12,345 nucleotides of DNA from DATJAJ01 sp035622335. Lineage in GTDB: Archaea > Thermoproteota > Nitrososphaeria > Nitrososphaerales > Gagatemarchaeaceae. Under the pieces are notes generated by a model. It ran no database searches and was not told the origin of the DNA. It saw only the letters and a program-made list of their open reading frames with translations. The stretch spans positions 1-12,345 of the forward strand of contig DASPVO010000091.1 of assembly GCA_035622335.1 (NCBI GenBank), written 5' to 3'. Position 1 is the stretch's first letter. Each line of letters starts with the position of its first letter. A program made the position numbers and the translations under genes. Shown here piece by piece: positions 4,872 through 12,044 of this stretch.

Positions 4872-7715
4872 TTGAGCCAGAAGCAGGGTTTCGAATACCT
4901 AGCAGAACCTGTAAGGAACATCCTGGCGGACTCTGGCATATCCGAACCCACTCCGCCGCAGGCGGAGGCTTCCCCATACGTTGCGAGGGGCGAGAACGTG
5001 CTGATAATTGCGCCGACGGGGTCGGGGAAGACTGAAGCGGCGCTCCTCCCGATACTCAGCAGGCTCGTCAAGGAGGGTCACGGGGACGGAATATCTCTTC
5101 TCTACATCACACCGCTTCGAGCTTTGAACAGGGACATGCTGCGCAGGCTCGAGCAGTGGTGCACCAAGCTCGGCCTGACTGTGGAGGTCAGGCACGGGGA
5201 CACGCCTGCCTCCCAGAGGGCAAGGCAGTCCGCTCACCCTCCGGACGTGCTGGTCACGACCCCTGAGTCTCTGCAGGCGGTACTCCCCGGGAGGAGGATG
5301 CGCGAGAACCTTAGCCACCTCAAGGCGGTGGTCGTCGATGAGCTCCACAACTTGGTCGAGAGCAAGAGGGGGGTTCAGCTCTGCGTAGGACTGGAGAGGC
5401 TGAGGAGGGTGTCTCCCGAGTTCCAGCTCGTTGGTCTGTCAGCCACGGTCGGAACACCGGCAGAAGCAGCAAGGTTCCTCTTTGGAGTGAAAGAACACAG
5501 GGTGGTCAAGGCGGCGGTGCCGAAAGAGTTCAGGTACTCGATCGAGTACCCCGTGCCCGACCCCGCTGTTCAGAGCAGGGCGAAGGAGACATTTTCTGCG
5601 CCCGACCTGGCCGCAAGGCTAGGCCGTCTTGATGAGCTCATAGAGGCCCACAGGGCAACACTCGTCTTCGTAAACAGCAGGGGGCTCGCGGAGATGCTGG
5701 GCGAGAAGTTGGGCCGGCTGAGAGGTGACGTCGGGGTCCACCACGGCTCTCTCCCGAGGGAGGAAAGAGAAAGGGTCGAGCAGGCGTTCAAGTCGGGACA
5801 GCTCAAGGGGCTGATCTGCACGTCGACGATGGAGCTCGGGATAGACATAGGGACGGTAGACCTCGTCGTCCAGTACATGTCTCCCAGACAGGTGACGTCG
5901 CTGGTCCAAAGGGTGGGGCGGAGCGGCCACAAGCTCGGCAGGGTGTCTGAGGGCCTGCTCATCTCCGTCTCCGCGGACGACGTCCTGGAGTCATCGGCGA
6001 GCATAGGTGAGGCCAACCGTGGGAACGTTGAACCGACGAGACCTTACTCAAACTGTCTGGACGTGCTCGCTCATCAGGTCTGCGGGTACCTGATGGACCT
6101 CGAGACTGTGAAGAAAGACGATCTCTTCAGCGAGATCAGGCGCGCCAGCCCGTACTCCGCTCTGCCGGTGGATGCCTTCGAGAGGACGGTAGGGTACCTC
6201 GACGAGATCAGAAAGCTCAGGAGTGACGGGGCGACGCTCTCCAGGACGAGGTCCACTCGCGAGTACTACTACGAGAACCTCTCCATGATACCCGACGAGA
6301 CAAGGTACCTTGGGATCGACGTCACCACCAACCAGACGATAGGGATACTGGGGGAGGAGTTCGTCATTCTCAGGGCTAAGGTGGGCGTCCACTTCATCTG
6401 CAAGGGCAGAGTCTGGCAAATCGAGAAGATCACCGACGACAGGAAGATCTACGTGACGCCGGTAGACGACCCGCTCGCTGCCGTCCCTGGATGGGACGGC
6501 GAGATGATGTCGATTCCCTACGGTCTCGCGACTACGACCGGAAGGCTGAGGAGGGAGATCGCCGATGCGCTCGACGCAGGAGAGGACAGGCTCGCAGAGG
6601 TACTGAAGCAGGTGCCCTCCGACCCTGCGGCCAAGGCGCTCGTCGCCGACGAGATAGAGGAGCAGAAGAAGATGGGAGCCGCCGTGCCATCCGACAGGCT
6701 GATACTGTTCGAAGGGTTCGCGAACTATCTCGTAATCCATCTCTGCTTCGGCGAGTCCGTGATACGGACGTTTGCGTACACATTCGAAGAGATACTTTCG
6801 AGGAGAGGCCTGGTGAGGATGTGGTGGATGGACGGATACAGGCTCCTCTTCGAGTTGACCGAGGACACCGAGGACATGGACCTGGAGGCTCTCTCCAAAG
6901 AGTTGGTGGGCATCTCACCGGATGAGCTGGAGAAAACGTACGCAGTGGCAGCCCAGAGGAACTTCCCCTTCCCGGCGCGGGTCAAGGTGGTAGCCGAGAG
7001 GTTCGGGGCTCTCAAGAAGGGCAAGCTGATAGCACATCCGAACCTCTGCTCACTGCCAACCAGATTCGAGAAGACTCCCATCTTCGAGGAGGCTGTCCAG
7101 GAGACGAGCAGAGACCTGCTCGACATGCCGATGGCAAAAGGCATACTGTCCCGGGTCTCTTCAGGAGAGGTCGCCGTTGCGACATTCCACGCGCTCGAGA
7201 GGCCCACACCCATCGCGTATCATCTACTGTACAGGTATCTCGAGGTCCCAGAAGCCGTAGCCCCGGACTCATTGGGCAAGTCCTCCTTCCTGAGGATGAA
7301 AGCGTCGATATTCGGTACCGAGGTTGGACTCGTCTGCATGAAGTGTGGTGCAGAATCGAGGACGACTGGTGTGGGAGAGCTGGCGGACGAACCGCACTGC
7401 TCCGTGTGTGGTTCCGGCCTGCTGTCTCCCTGCTTCTGGGGGACCGCGGAGCTCTCCGCACTCTTTAGGAGGCGCGAAGCCAAGGCCGAGCTCAACGAGG
7501 CTGAAAGGGACAAGCTGGCCAGAGGGAGAAGAGCCGCCGACCTGGTCCTCTCCTACGGCAAGAAGGCCGTGGTCGCGCAGTCGGTCTACGGGATAGGGCC
7601 CCAGACGGCATCCAGAATCCTCGCTGAGATGCACCAGGACGAAGAGACGTTCTACAAGGGGCTCCTCGAGGCGAAGATCAGGTTCATCACGACCAGGCAG
7701 TTTTGGTCCGACTAG
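4872..7715 (+). CDS. lhr: Lhr-family ATP-dependent helicase with C-terminal zinc ribbon
   Basis: A complete superfamily 2 helicase of 947 aa. Motifs in order: Q-motif-like start (FEYL, PPQAEA), Walker A APTGSGKT (47-54), Ia ITPLRALNRDML (79-90), Ib TTPESLQ (129-135), motif II DELH (156-159), motif III SAT (190-192), motif IV LVFVNSR (264-270), motif V TSTMELGID (317-325) and motif VI QRVGRSGH (346-353). Then come the Lhr winged helix and beta-barrel region, a zinc ribbon with C822, C825, C843 and C846, and a helix-hairpin-helix-like GIGPQTASRIL (907-917). The start is TTG: no ATG or GTG lies in frame between the upstream stop (4845-4847) and the Q-motif region, and a TATA-like element sits about 30 bases before it. 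Lhr enzymes translocate 3'-5' and unwind DNA or DNA:RNA hybrids in repair. It is a paralog of the truncated helicase at the window start, and it is followed by a phosphoesterase gene of a family linked to Lhr in bacteria. Confidence 0.93.
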   Translation: MSQKQGFEYLAEPVRNILADSGISEPTPPQAEASPYVARGENVLIIAPTGSGKTEAALLPILSRLVKEGHGDGISLLYITPLRALNRDMLRRLEQWCTKLGLTVEVRHGDTPASQRARQSAHPPDVLVTTPESLQAVLPGRRMRENLSHLKAVVVDELHNLVESKRGVQLCVGLERLRRVSPEFQLVGLSATVGTPAEAARFLFGVKEHRVVKAAVPKEFRYSIEYPVPDPAVQSRAKETFSAPDLAARLGRLDELIEAHRATLVFVNSRGLAEMLGEKLGRLRGDVGVHHGSLPREERERVEQAFKSGQLKGLICTSTMELGIDIGTVDLVVQYMSPRQVTSLVQRVGRSGHKLGRVSEGLLISVSADDVLESSASIGEANRGNVEPTRPYSNCLDVLAHQVCGYLMDLETVKKDDLFSEIRRASPYSALPVDAFERTVGYLDEIRKLRSDGATLSRTRSTREYYYENLSMIPDETRYLGIDVTTNQTIGILGEEFVILRAKVGVHFICKGRVWQIEKITDDRKIYVTPVDDPLAAVPGWDGEMMSIPYGLATTTGRLRREIADALDAGEDRLAEVLKQVPSDPAAKALVADEIEEQKKMGAAVPSDRLILFEGFANYLVIHLCFGESVIRTFAYTFEEILSRRGLVRMWWMDGYRLLFELTEDTEDMDLEALSKELVGISPDELEKTYAVAAQRNFPFPARVKVVAERFGALKKGKLIAHPNLCSLPTRFEKTPIFEEAVQETSRDLLDMPMAKGILSRVSSGEVAVATFHALERPTPIAYHLLYRYLEVPEAVAPDSLGKSSFLRMKASIFGTEVGLVCMKCGAESRTTGVGELADEPHCSVCGSGLLSPCFWGTAELSALFRRREAKAELNEAERDKLARGRRAADLVLSYGKKAVVAQSVYGIGPQTASRILAEMHQDEETFYKGLLEAKIRFITTRQFWSD

Positions 7716-7725
7716 CGCGCAAACG

Positions 7726-7733
7726 TCTTTAAC
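7726..7733 (+). promoter_or_regulatory. TATA-like element, leaderless promoter of the 227-aa gene
   Basis: TCTTTAAC lies just after the lhr stop codon, centred about 27 bases before the ATG at 7757, the spacing expected for an archaeal TATA box when transcription starts at the start codon. No Shine-Dalgarno sequence lies before the ATG, consistent with a leaderless mRNA. The gene may also be read through from lhr, only 41 bases upstream. Confidence 0.45.
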
Positions 7734-7756
7734 GAGACCCCGAGGACCACGTCGGA

Positions 7757-8440
7757 ATGGTTCTGGCTGGCAAGGTCTTCGTGGTCAGAGAGGGTTTCGA
7801 CCTCGATGTGCTCGCGCAGAAGATGAAGGCTTTCAGGGTCGAGCAAGAGACGAGCGTCGAGGACCAGGATTTCAAGCTTCTCTCGGAGGTCTCCGACCTG
7901 AAGGTCGGGAAGAGCGAGCTGGAGGGGACGTTCTCGTTCGACCAGGTCTTCGTCGTGCGTCACAGGGGAAAGGTGACGCCGGTCGCCAGGACGTACGAGG
8001 CTCCCTTCATGTTCGACGTCTACAAGGGGAGGCTCTTCCTGACCGTCTTCGAGAAGAAGTCTCGGGCGAACAACATAGCGAACGAGCTGAGCAAGGCGGT
8101 CTTCCTCAGCCTCGGCCAGATCGTGGAGGCGAGGATCGACCCGGACACGCTGAAGAGGTTCCACGAGGACAACTTTGACGACACGAAGATAATCTTCTTC
8201 GATGACGTGGACATACCAAACATAAGCAAACTCTCGCTGTACGGCACAGGGTTGGGCGTGACCAACCTGTACAACGAATACCTCGAGCACGGGAAGCTCT
8301 GGTACACCGTGATAAAATCGAGGTCCTACGGCTACGTGGTCGGGGTCACGAGGAACTGCGTGGTGACCATCTTCAGCAGGTTGGAACTCCCTGAGTTCAA
8401 GACCTACATCAGAGGAGAGATTCTGCCCTTGATCGCGTGA
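7757..8440 (+). CDS. Conserved-looking protein of unknown function, coupled to phosphoesterase
   Basis: I do not recognise this 227-aa protein. It has no signal peptide or membrane segment and is probably a soluble cytoplasmic protein of mixed alpha/beta structure. The N-terminal part (1-75) alternates short strands and charged helices. The central part has VFEKKSRANNIANELSKAVF followed by VEARIDPDTLKRF. The C-terminal part has an unusual stretch DDTKIIFFDDVDIPNISKLS, then SLYGTGLG, a VVGVTRNCVVTIFSR strand pair and a final EILPLIA. The FFDDVDIPN patch, acidic and flanked by beta strands, is the most motif-like element. It begins at an ATG with a TATA-like box at about -27, and its TGA overlaps the next gene's GTG (GTGA, 8437-8440). 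Location between an Lhr helicase and a COG1407 phosphoesterase suggests, by context only, a nucleic-acid-processing or repair role. Confidence 0.8.
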   Translation: MVLAGKVFVVREGFDLDVLAQKMKAFRVEQETSVEDQDFKLLSEVSDLKVGKSELEGTFSFDQVFVVRHRGKVTPVARTYEAPFMFDVYKGRLFLTVFEKKSRANNIANELSKAVFLSLGQIVEARIDPDTLKRFHEDNFDDTKIIFFDDVDIPNISKLSLYGTGLGVTNLYNEYLEHGKLWYTVIKSRSYGYVVGVTRNCVVTIFSRLELPEFKTYIRGEILPLIA

Positions 8441-9201
8441 CCTTGCTGAAGATAGTCCCCGGAGAGGCTGCTCTCATCTTCTCTGAGCCGGAGGAGAGCA
8501 GGCTGCTCGTGTCGGACCTTCACCTCGGTCTGGAGAAGGAGCTCGCCAAGAAGGGATTCCGGCTCCCCCCTTACTCGGTGAAGATGGTCGAGAGGATCAA
8601 GAAAATTTCCGACGAGCTTAGGCCTGAGGGCATACTGATTCTCGGAGACGTGAAACACTCTGTGGGCAAGGTCGAGGACATCGACTGGACGGTCATACCT
8701 TGGTTCTTCGACACCATGCTCGACCTCTTCGGCTCTGTCGATGTCGTCCCAGGAAATCACGATGGAAACATCAAGACCCTGCTACCCCAGAGGGTCACGC
8801 TGCACCCCTCGAGCGGGATGGTCCTCGGCCACGGAAGGGAGAAGGTGGGAGCGGCTCACGGCCACGCGTGGCCCTCGGAGGAGGCGTTGGCTACCGGAAG
8901 GCTGGTCATCGGCCACTCTCACTTCACGTACGAGATGCGGGACAGGTTCAACACCTACTCGAGGGAGTCGGTCTGGGTCTTTGCCAGGTACAGGATCGAC
9001 GAGCTGATGGAGAGAGCAGGCTATCGCACAAAGAAGAAGGGTGAAGGGAAGCTCATCGTGATGCCACCATTCAACAAGATGGTGGGAGGACACCCGATAA
9101 ACAGGGACAAGTCGTTCGACTTCGGACCAGTGCTATCTTCCGGGACGATCCCTTTGGACAGCGCGGACATCTTCATGCTGGACGGAACGCGCGCTGGCTA
9201 A
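8437..9201 (+). CDS. ICC/PdeM-like metallophosphoesterase (COG1407 type)
   Basis: The protein has 254 aa, starting at GTG within the GTGA overlap with the upstream gene. The five calcineurin-like metal-binding blocks are present in order: SDLHLG (26-31), LGDVKH (69-74), GNHDG (106-110), HGHAW (141-145) and GHSH (159-162). The C-terminal PPFNKMVGGHPIN and the ending DIFMLDGTRAG are typical of the COG1407 subfamily rather than of Mre11/SbcD or YfcE. The family contains dinuclear-metal phosphoesterases acting on phosphodiesters. In bacteria a relative, PdeM, is encoded with Lhr, an exonuclease and an ATP-dependent DNA ligase in a DNA-damage-associated cluster. Here an Lhr gene lies just upstream, separated by one unknown gene, which supports a repair role. 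The stop TAA is immediately followed by the stop of the convergent thioredoxin gene with no spacer. Confidence 0.9.
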   Translation: MTLLKIVPGEAALIFSEPEESRLLVSDLHLGLEKELAKKGFRLPPYSVKMVERIKKISDELRPEGILILGDVKHSVGKVEDIDWTVIPWFFDTMLDLFGSVDVVPGNHDGNIKTLLPQRVTLHPSSGMVLGHGREKVGAAHGHAWPSEEALATGRLVIGHSHFTYEMRDRFNTYSRESVWVFARYRIDELMERAGYRTKKKGEGKLIVMPPFNKMVGGHPINRDKSFDFGPVLSSGTIPLDSADIFMLDGTRAG

Positions 9202-9552
9202 CTATTGCTGCTTGCCGTTGAGTGCCTTCTTCACAAGCTGTTCGAGAGCTTGTTCCCCGACCGCTCCTATGACGGCGTCCATGGGCTCACCCTTCTTGAA
9301 TATCATGAAGGTCGGGATCGAGAGCACTTGGTACCGCGAGGACAGGTTCATCTCCTCGTCCACGTTCACCTTTCCAAAGGTCACTCTGTCGGAGTATTGC
9401 TCTGCGAGCTTCTCTACCACGGGCTCCATTATCTTGCACGGCCCGCACCACGAAGCCCAGAAGTCGATCAGAAGCGGCTTCTCCCCCGAGCTGAGGCCCG
9501 TGAAGTTCTCTTCGGTTACTCGTACTGTCCTACCATCTGTTGTCTGGTTCAA
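9202..9552 (-). CDS. trxA: Thioredoxin
   Basis: A 116-aa thioredoxin of normal length. It has the active site WCGPCK (redox cysteines C36 and C39), the preceding LLIDFWASWC strand, the GKVNVDEE segment and the cis-proline loop LSIPTF (P80). It is a cytoplasmic dithiol-disulfide reductant for target proteins. The start codon is TTG: the in-frame codons before it run to a TAG stop within six codons and offer no ATG or GTG. A purine-rich AGAGGAAG lies about 11-18 bases upstream and may be a Shine-Dalgarno site with slightly long spacing. It is transcribed divergently from the Nudix gene and abuts the phosphoesterase gene tail to tail. No thioredoxin reductase gene is in the window. Confidence 0.95.
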   Translation of the reverse strand: MNQTTDGRTVRVTEENFTGLSSGEKPLLIDFWASWCGPCKIMEPVVEKLAEQYSDRVTFGKVNVDEEMNLSSRYQVLSIPTFMIFKKGEPMDAVIGAVGEQALEQLVKKALNGKQQ

Positions 9553-9584
9553 TTCTGCAAACTTCCTCTATTCTGGCTGAGCGG

Positions 9585-9607
9585 ACTATAATGCATATTT
9601 AAGATTA
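9585..9607. promoter_or_regulatory. Bidirectional A/T-rich promoter island between trx and nudix
   Basis: In the 79-base divergent gap, CATATTTAAG (9594-9603) is a strong TATA-like match on both strands. On the plus strand it is centred about 33 bases before the Nudix ATG, leaving a leader of a few bases. On the minus strand it lies about 47 bases before the thioredoxin TTG; ATTATA (minus strand of 9587-9592), about 37 bases upstream of the TTG, is an alternative box. Inferred from composition and spacing only. Confidence 0.5.
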
Positions 9608-9631
9608 CGATGCAAAAAATTCGACCTAGAC

Positions 9632-10210
9632 ATGAGTTCGTGGGTATTGTCGGCCCTGGAGAGGAGCCTCACTGCCTCGGAGCCGAAGACCGAGATGGAG
9701 AGGGTAGCCGGGGTCGCGGTCGTGGTGACTGACGAAGCCGAGTCGAGCACCCTCCTGATCAAGAGGGCCGAACGGAGCGGAGACCCATGGTCCGGGCAGG
9801 TGGCTTTTCCGGGTGGTAAGTTCGAACATGGGGACACGTCGCTCAGGGAAACAGCGGTCAGGGAGGCAAAGGAAGAAGTCGGTCTAGACCTGAGATTGGG
9901 ATCGGAGTTCCTGGGTTACGCGGGCGCATTCAGAACACACCTCGGATCCATGGACGTCTTCCCTTCGGTCTTCCTCCTCCGCAGCAGGAGCGAGATCAAT
10001 CCAAACGAGGAGGTGACGTCCTTCAAGTGGGTGCCATGGTCAAGGATAACGGACCCGTCTGCTATCACGTCGTTCAGGGTTCACGGAGAAGGGACGGACC
10101 TCGAGATGCCAGCCCTCAAAGTCGATGACTACGTCATCTGGGGACTAACTCACAGGATCCTGACCACGCTTCTCGGGCTGGAAGGAGGCTCTAATCCTCT
10201 GCCCCGATGA
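9632..10210 (+). CDS. Nudix hydrolase, CoA pyrophosphatase (NudL)-like
   Basis: A 192-aa Nudix protein. The Nudix box runs from GGKFEHGD (61-68) through LRETAVREAKEEVGL (71-85), with the catalytic REAKEE helix intact. Just before it, LLIKRAERSGDPWSGQVAFP (41-60) matches the extra signature of the NudL/NUDT7-type coenzyme A pyrophosphatases (LLxxR, then GQVAFPGG). Such enzymes cleave CoA or acyl-CoA to 3',5'-ADP and phosphopantetheine using Mg2+ or Mn2+. The start ATG follows a TATA-like box by about 33 bases. The C terminus overlaps the convergent mntR gene by 20 bases. The Nudix fold is certain; substrate specificity is inferred from the signature, and other nucleotide diphosphate substrates remain possible. 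No membrane segment or signal peptide is seen, so it should act in the cytoplasm. Confidence 0.88.
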   Translation: MSSWVLSALERSLTASEPKTEMERVAGVAVVVTDEAESSTLLIKRAERSGDPWSGQVAFPGGKFEHGDTSLRETAVREAKEEVGLDLRLGSEFLGYAGAFRTHLGSMDVFPSVFLLRSRSEINPNEEVTSFKWVPWSRITDPSAITSFRVHGEGTDLEMPALKVDDYVIWGLTHRILTTLLGLEGGSNPLPR

Positions 10211-10628
10211 ACTTTCTGAGTGCCTTCAGCTCTCCCGGGTTCTTGCGGAAGTACTCGGCCATGCGTTGAAGTTTGTGCAGCGTCTCGGCCTGGACGTAAT
10301 GCTCGATCCCCTCGGTGTCTTCGTAGGCAACGTCCCCGTTGACACCGAGCATTGCTAGGAACTCTGCGATTACTTCGTGCCTCCTGATCACGGAGCGAGC
10401 TAGCCTTTCTCCGCTGTCGGTGAGTCGCATCCCCCTGTACCTTTCTCTTTGGAGCAGCCCCATCTCGGCCAGCCGCCCCACCATTATGGAGACGGTCGGA
10501 GGAGTGACGGCCAGTCTCGCTGAGATGTCGGACGTGCTCGCGTATCCCTTCTCCGAGATCAGATGATGGACCGCTTCTAGGTAGTCCTCGACCCTTGGGG
10601 TCTTTTCGATGGAATGCGACTTTGGCAT
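10191..10628 (-). CDS. mntR: MntR-type DtxR-family manganese-responsive repressor
   Basis: A 145-aa regulator: winged-helix DNA-binding domain (about 12-75, recognition region VTPPTVSIMVGRL, wing ERYRGMRLT) plus a dimerisation and metal-binding domain (about 76-140). It lacks the C-terminal SH3-like domain of DtxR, as does bacterial MntR. All six MntR metal ligands have clear equivalents: D15 and E18 (EDYLE), H84 (RRHEV), E106, E109 and H110 (TEGIEH). These match MntR rather than the methionine and cysteine ligands of DtxR/IdeR, which argues for Mn2+ sensing. The ATG at 10628 is preferred over an upstream in-frame TTG (10697) because family homology begins just after it and the extension is unlike the family. 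The next gene upstream is an Nramp transporter with an inverted repeat at its promoter, the likely target. The 3' end overlaps the convergent Nudix gene by 20 bases. Confidence 0.9.
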   Translation of the reverse strand: MPKSHSIEKTPRVEDYLEAVHHLISEKGYASTSDISARLAVTPPTVSIMVGRLAEMGLLQRERYRGMRLTDSGERLARSVIRRHEVIAEFLAMLGVNGDVAYEDTEGIEHYVQAETLHKLQRMAEYFRKNPGELKALRKFIGAED

Positions 10629-10700
10629 CTCCCGTCCTCTCGCGAGAAACGAATCCCCCTTCAAAAGGTTACGATGCCGTGTGGAGACTTCTCGCAATCG
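10629..10700 (-). promoter_or_regulatory. Intergenic region upstream of mntR
   Basis: The 72 bases between the nramp stop and the mntR ATG could hold a separate mntR promoter. The best TATA-like stretch is CCTTTTGA (minus strand, about 10661-10668), about 36 bases before the ATG, followed by a perfect 10-base palindrome TCTCGCGAGA (10638-10647) near the expected start of transcription. The palindrome does not resemble the TTAGA/TCTAA repeat at the nramp promoter. Co-transcription with nramp is equally possible. Confidence 0.3.
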
Positions 10701-11993
10701 CTAGACGATGGTGACGAGCAGCACGATGTTAAGAGCAACGATGACCGAAGCCGTCACGACGGCGAGGAAGGTGATGCTGTGCCGGTTCACGAAGTCTCCC
10801 ATGAACCTCTTCCGTGAGGTGTAGTAGATGAGCGGTATGAGCGGTAGAGGGATGAGCAGGCTGAGGACTACTTGGCTGTAAACGAGGAGTAGGAGGGGGT
10901 CGTACCCCAGTGTAATTGCGATGCTCGTCGGTATTACGTTGATGACGCGCAGGATTATCCTCCTTCCCCAGGGGCTGAATTTTGTCCCCAGAAGTCCTTC
11001 GAGTATCGACTGGCCAGCCAGCACCCCTATGATTGATGAAGACCAACCAGAGCAGAGAAGGGTAATCGCGAACACGACCGCGGCGGAGACGCCGAACAAC
11101 GGGATGAGGGTCCTGTAGGCGTCGTTGATCGTGGCGACGTTCAGCCCCGCCACGAAGAAGGCTGCGGCGGCCATTATCAGAATCGCCATGTTGATCAGCC
11201 CCGCCAATGTCATGTTTCCAATCGTGTCCAACCTGTGGAGCCTCAGTAGCTTTCTTCGCTCGCCCTCGTCAAGCCCCACCGCTTTTTCCTTCGTGAGGGA
11301 TGAATGAAGGACCATGACGTGAGGCATAACCGTGGCTCCGATTATCCCGACGACCAAGAAGAGCTCGGGACTGCCCGAGAGAGTCGGTATGAGACTCCCC
11401 TTGACGACAGAGAGCGCATCGGGTCTCACCAAGAATATCTCGTACACGTAACCTAGGCCCACTCCGAAGACGAGCATGGTTATCATAAGTTCGACACGTC
11501 TGAACCTTCTCCCCGCGAGTGCGAAGACCACCACCACGTCGAGGGCTGAGATCCATGCTGCGATCAGAAGTGGTATCGCACCCCCCGAGAGGAGCCAGAC
11601 CGCGGACGTGACGCCCAAGAACTCTGCCAAGTCCGTGAAGAGCGCGAACGTTTCGCTGGCAAGCCAATACGGTATGATCCTAGACCGTTTCCCCAGACTC
11701 TGTCTCGTAAGCTCTGCGAGCGACTGCCCCGTGGCTATCCCGAGCTTCCCAGAGAGGTACTGAATGAGCATGCCCATCAGGTTTGCAAGAACGACAGACC
11801 AGAGGAGGACATATCCGAAGCTCGCACCCGCCGATATGTCAGTTCCGAAGTTTCCCGGGTCGATGTACGCGACAGCGGCCATGATTGCGGGACCGAAGTA
11901 CGCTACGTAGGCGGCGACTCCCCTCCGTCGCCTTGTCCACCATCCGGTAGTCTCTCTCTCCCGGCCCGAAACCTGCCGATCGGAACTCTTCAC
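10701..11993 (-). CDS. mntH: Nramp-family divalent metal (Mn2+) transporter
   Basis: A 430-aa polytopic membrane protein with about eleven hydrophobic helices, the normal Nramp size. TM1 carries the metal-binding DPGN (45-48, in AYIDPGNFGTD). TM6 carries the metal-coordinating methionine in ATVMPH (M223). TDLAEFLG (120-127) and the late-helix YSQVVLSLLIPLPLIPLI are also family hallmarks. Nramp/MntH proteins import Mn2+ (also Fe2+) with protons. One oddity: the residue after MPH, usually asparagine (MPHN), is valine (MPHVMVLHSSL). The start is GTG at 11993, preceded by a short cytoplasmic basic segment (TRRRRG) and, 26 bases upstream, a TATA box, so the mRNA is probably leaderless. The MntR gene lies 72 bases downstream, and an 18-base inverted repeat overlaps its promoter, implying repression when Mn2+ is abundant. 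Confidence 0.95.
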   Translation of the reverse strand: MKSSDRQVSGRERETTGWWTRRRRGVAAYVAYFGPAIMAAVAYIDPGNFGTDISAGASFGYVLLWSVVLANLMGMLIQYLSGKLGIATGQSLAELTRQSLGKRSRIIPYWLASETFALFTDLAEFLGVTSAVWLLSGGAIPLLIAAWISALDVVVVFALAGRRFRRVELMITMLVFGVGLGYVYEIFLVRPDALSVVKGSLIPTLSGSPELFLVVGIIGATVMPHVMVLHSSLTKEKAVGLDEGERRKLLRLHRLDTIGNMTLAGLINMAILIMAAAAFFVAGLNVATINDAYRTLIPLFGVSAAVVFAITLLCSGWSSSIIGVLAGQSILEGLLGTKFSPWGRRIILRVINVIPTSIAITLGYDPLLLLVYSQVVLSLLIPLPLIPLIYYTSRKRFMGDFVNRHSITFLAVVTASVIVALNIVLLVTIV

Positions 11994-12014
11994 GATTCCG
12001 GCTCCCGAGAGGAC

Positions 12015-12023
12015 GGTTATAAG
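12015..12023 (-). promoter_or_regulatory. TATA box of the nramp gene
   Basis: CTTATAACC on the minus strand is centred about 26 bases before the GTG start at 11993, ideal for an archaeal TATA box with leaderless transcription. Its upstream edge touches the inverted repeat at 12022-12039, which therefore covers the BRE position where TFB binds. Confidence 0.6.
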
Positions 12024-12039
12024 TTAGATTGTTCTAACT
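12022..12039. promoter_or_regulatory. Inverted repeat, probable MntR operator at the nramp promoter
   Basis: AGTTAGATTGTTCTAACT is a perfect inverted repeat with 7-base arms (AGTTAGA and TCTAACT) and a 4-base centre. The TTAG...CTAA layout and length fit DtxR/MntR-family operators, which are imperfect to perfect dyads of about 18-20 bases. It sits directly upstream of and touching the nramp TATA box, over the BRE position, so a bound dimer would block TFB/TBP. A further CTAAT patch lies at 12053-12057. Binding by the MntR encoded downstream is inferred from context. Confidence 0.65.
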
Positions 12040-12044
12040 ATATT

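Noticed and set aside
4861..4875. ATG at 4861 as the lhr start
   Set aside because: It is in another frame and meets TGA after four codons (M-G-V-S); the in-frame TTG at 4872 is the only start before the conserved N-terminal motif.
6048..6740. Long antisense open frame (230 codons) inside lhr
   Set aside because: It mirrors the coding strand of a clearly conserved helicase, encodes an Arg/Pro/Leu-rich, low-plausibility product, and has no promoter or homology; typical of G+C-rich genes.
10638..10647. TCTCGCGAGA palindrome as a second MntR operator
   Set aside because: It is short, G+C-rich and unlike the TTAGA/TCTAA dyad at nramp; palindromes of this length arise by chance in such sequence. 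It is only noted within the intergenic entry.
10629..10697. Longer mntR from the TTG at 10697
   Set aside because: The extra 23 residues have no counterpart in the family and would cover the likely promoter; ATG 10628 places the conserved EDYLE motif at the expected distance.
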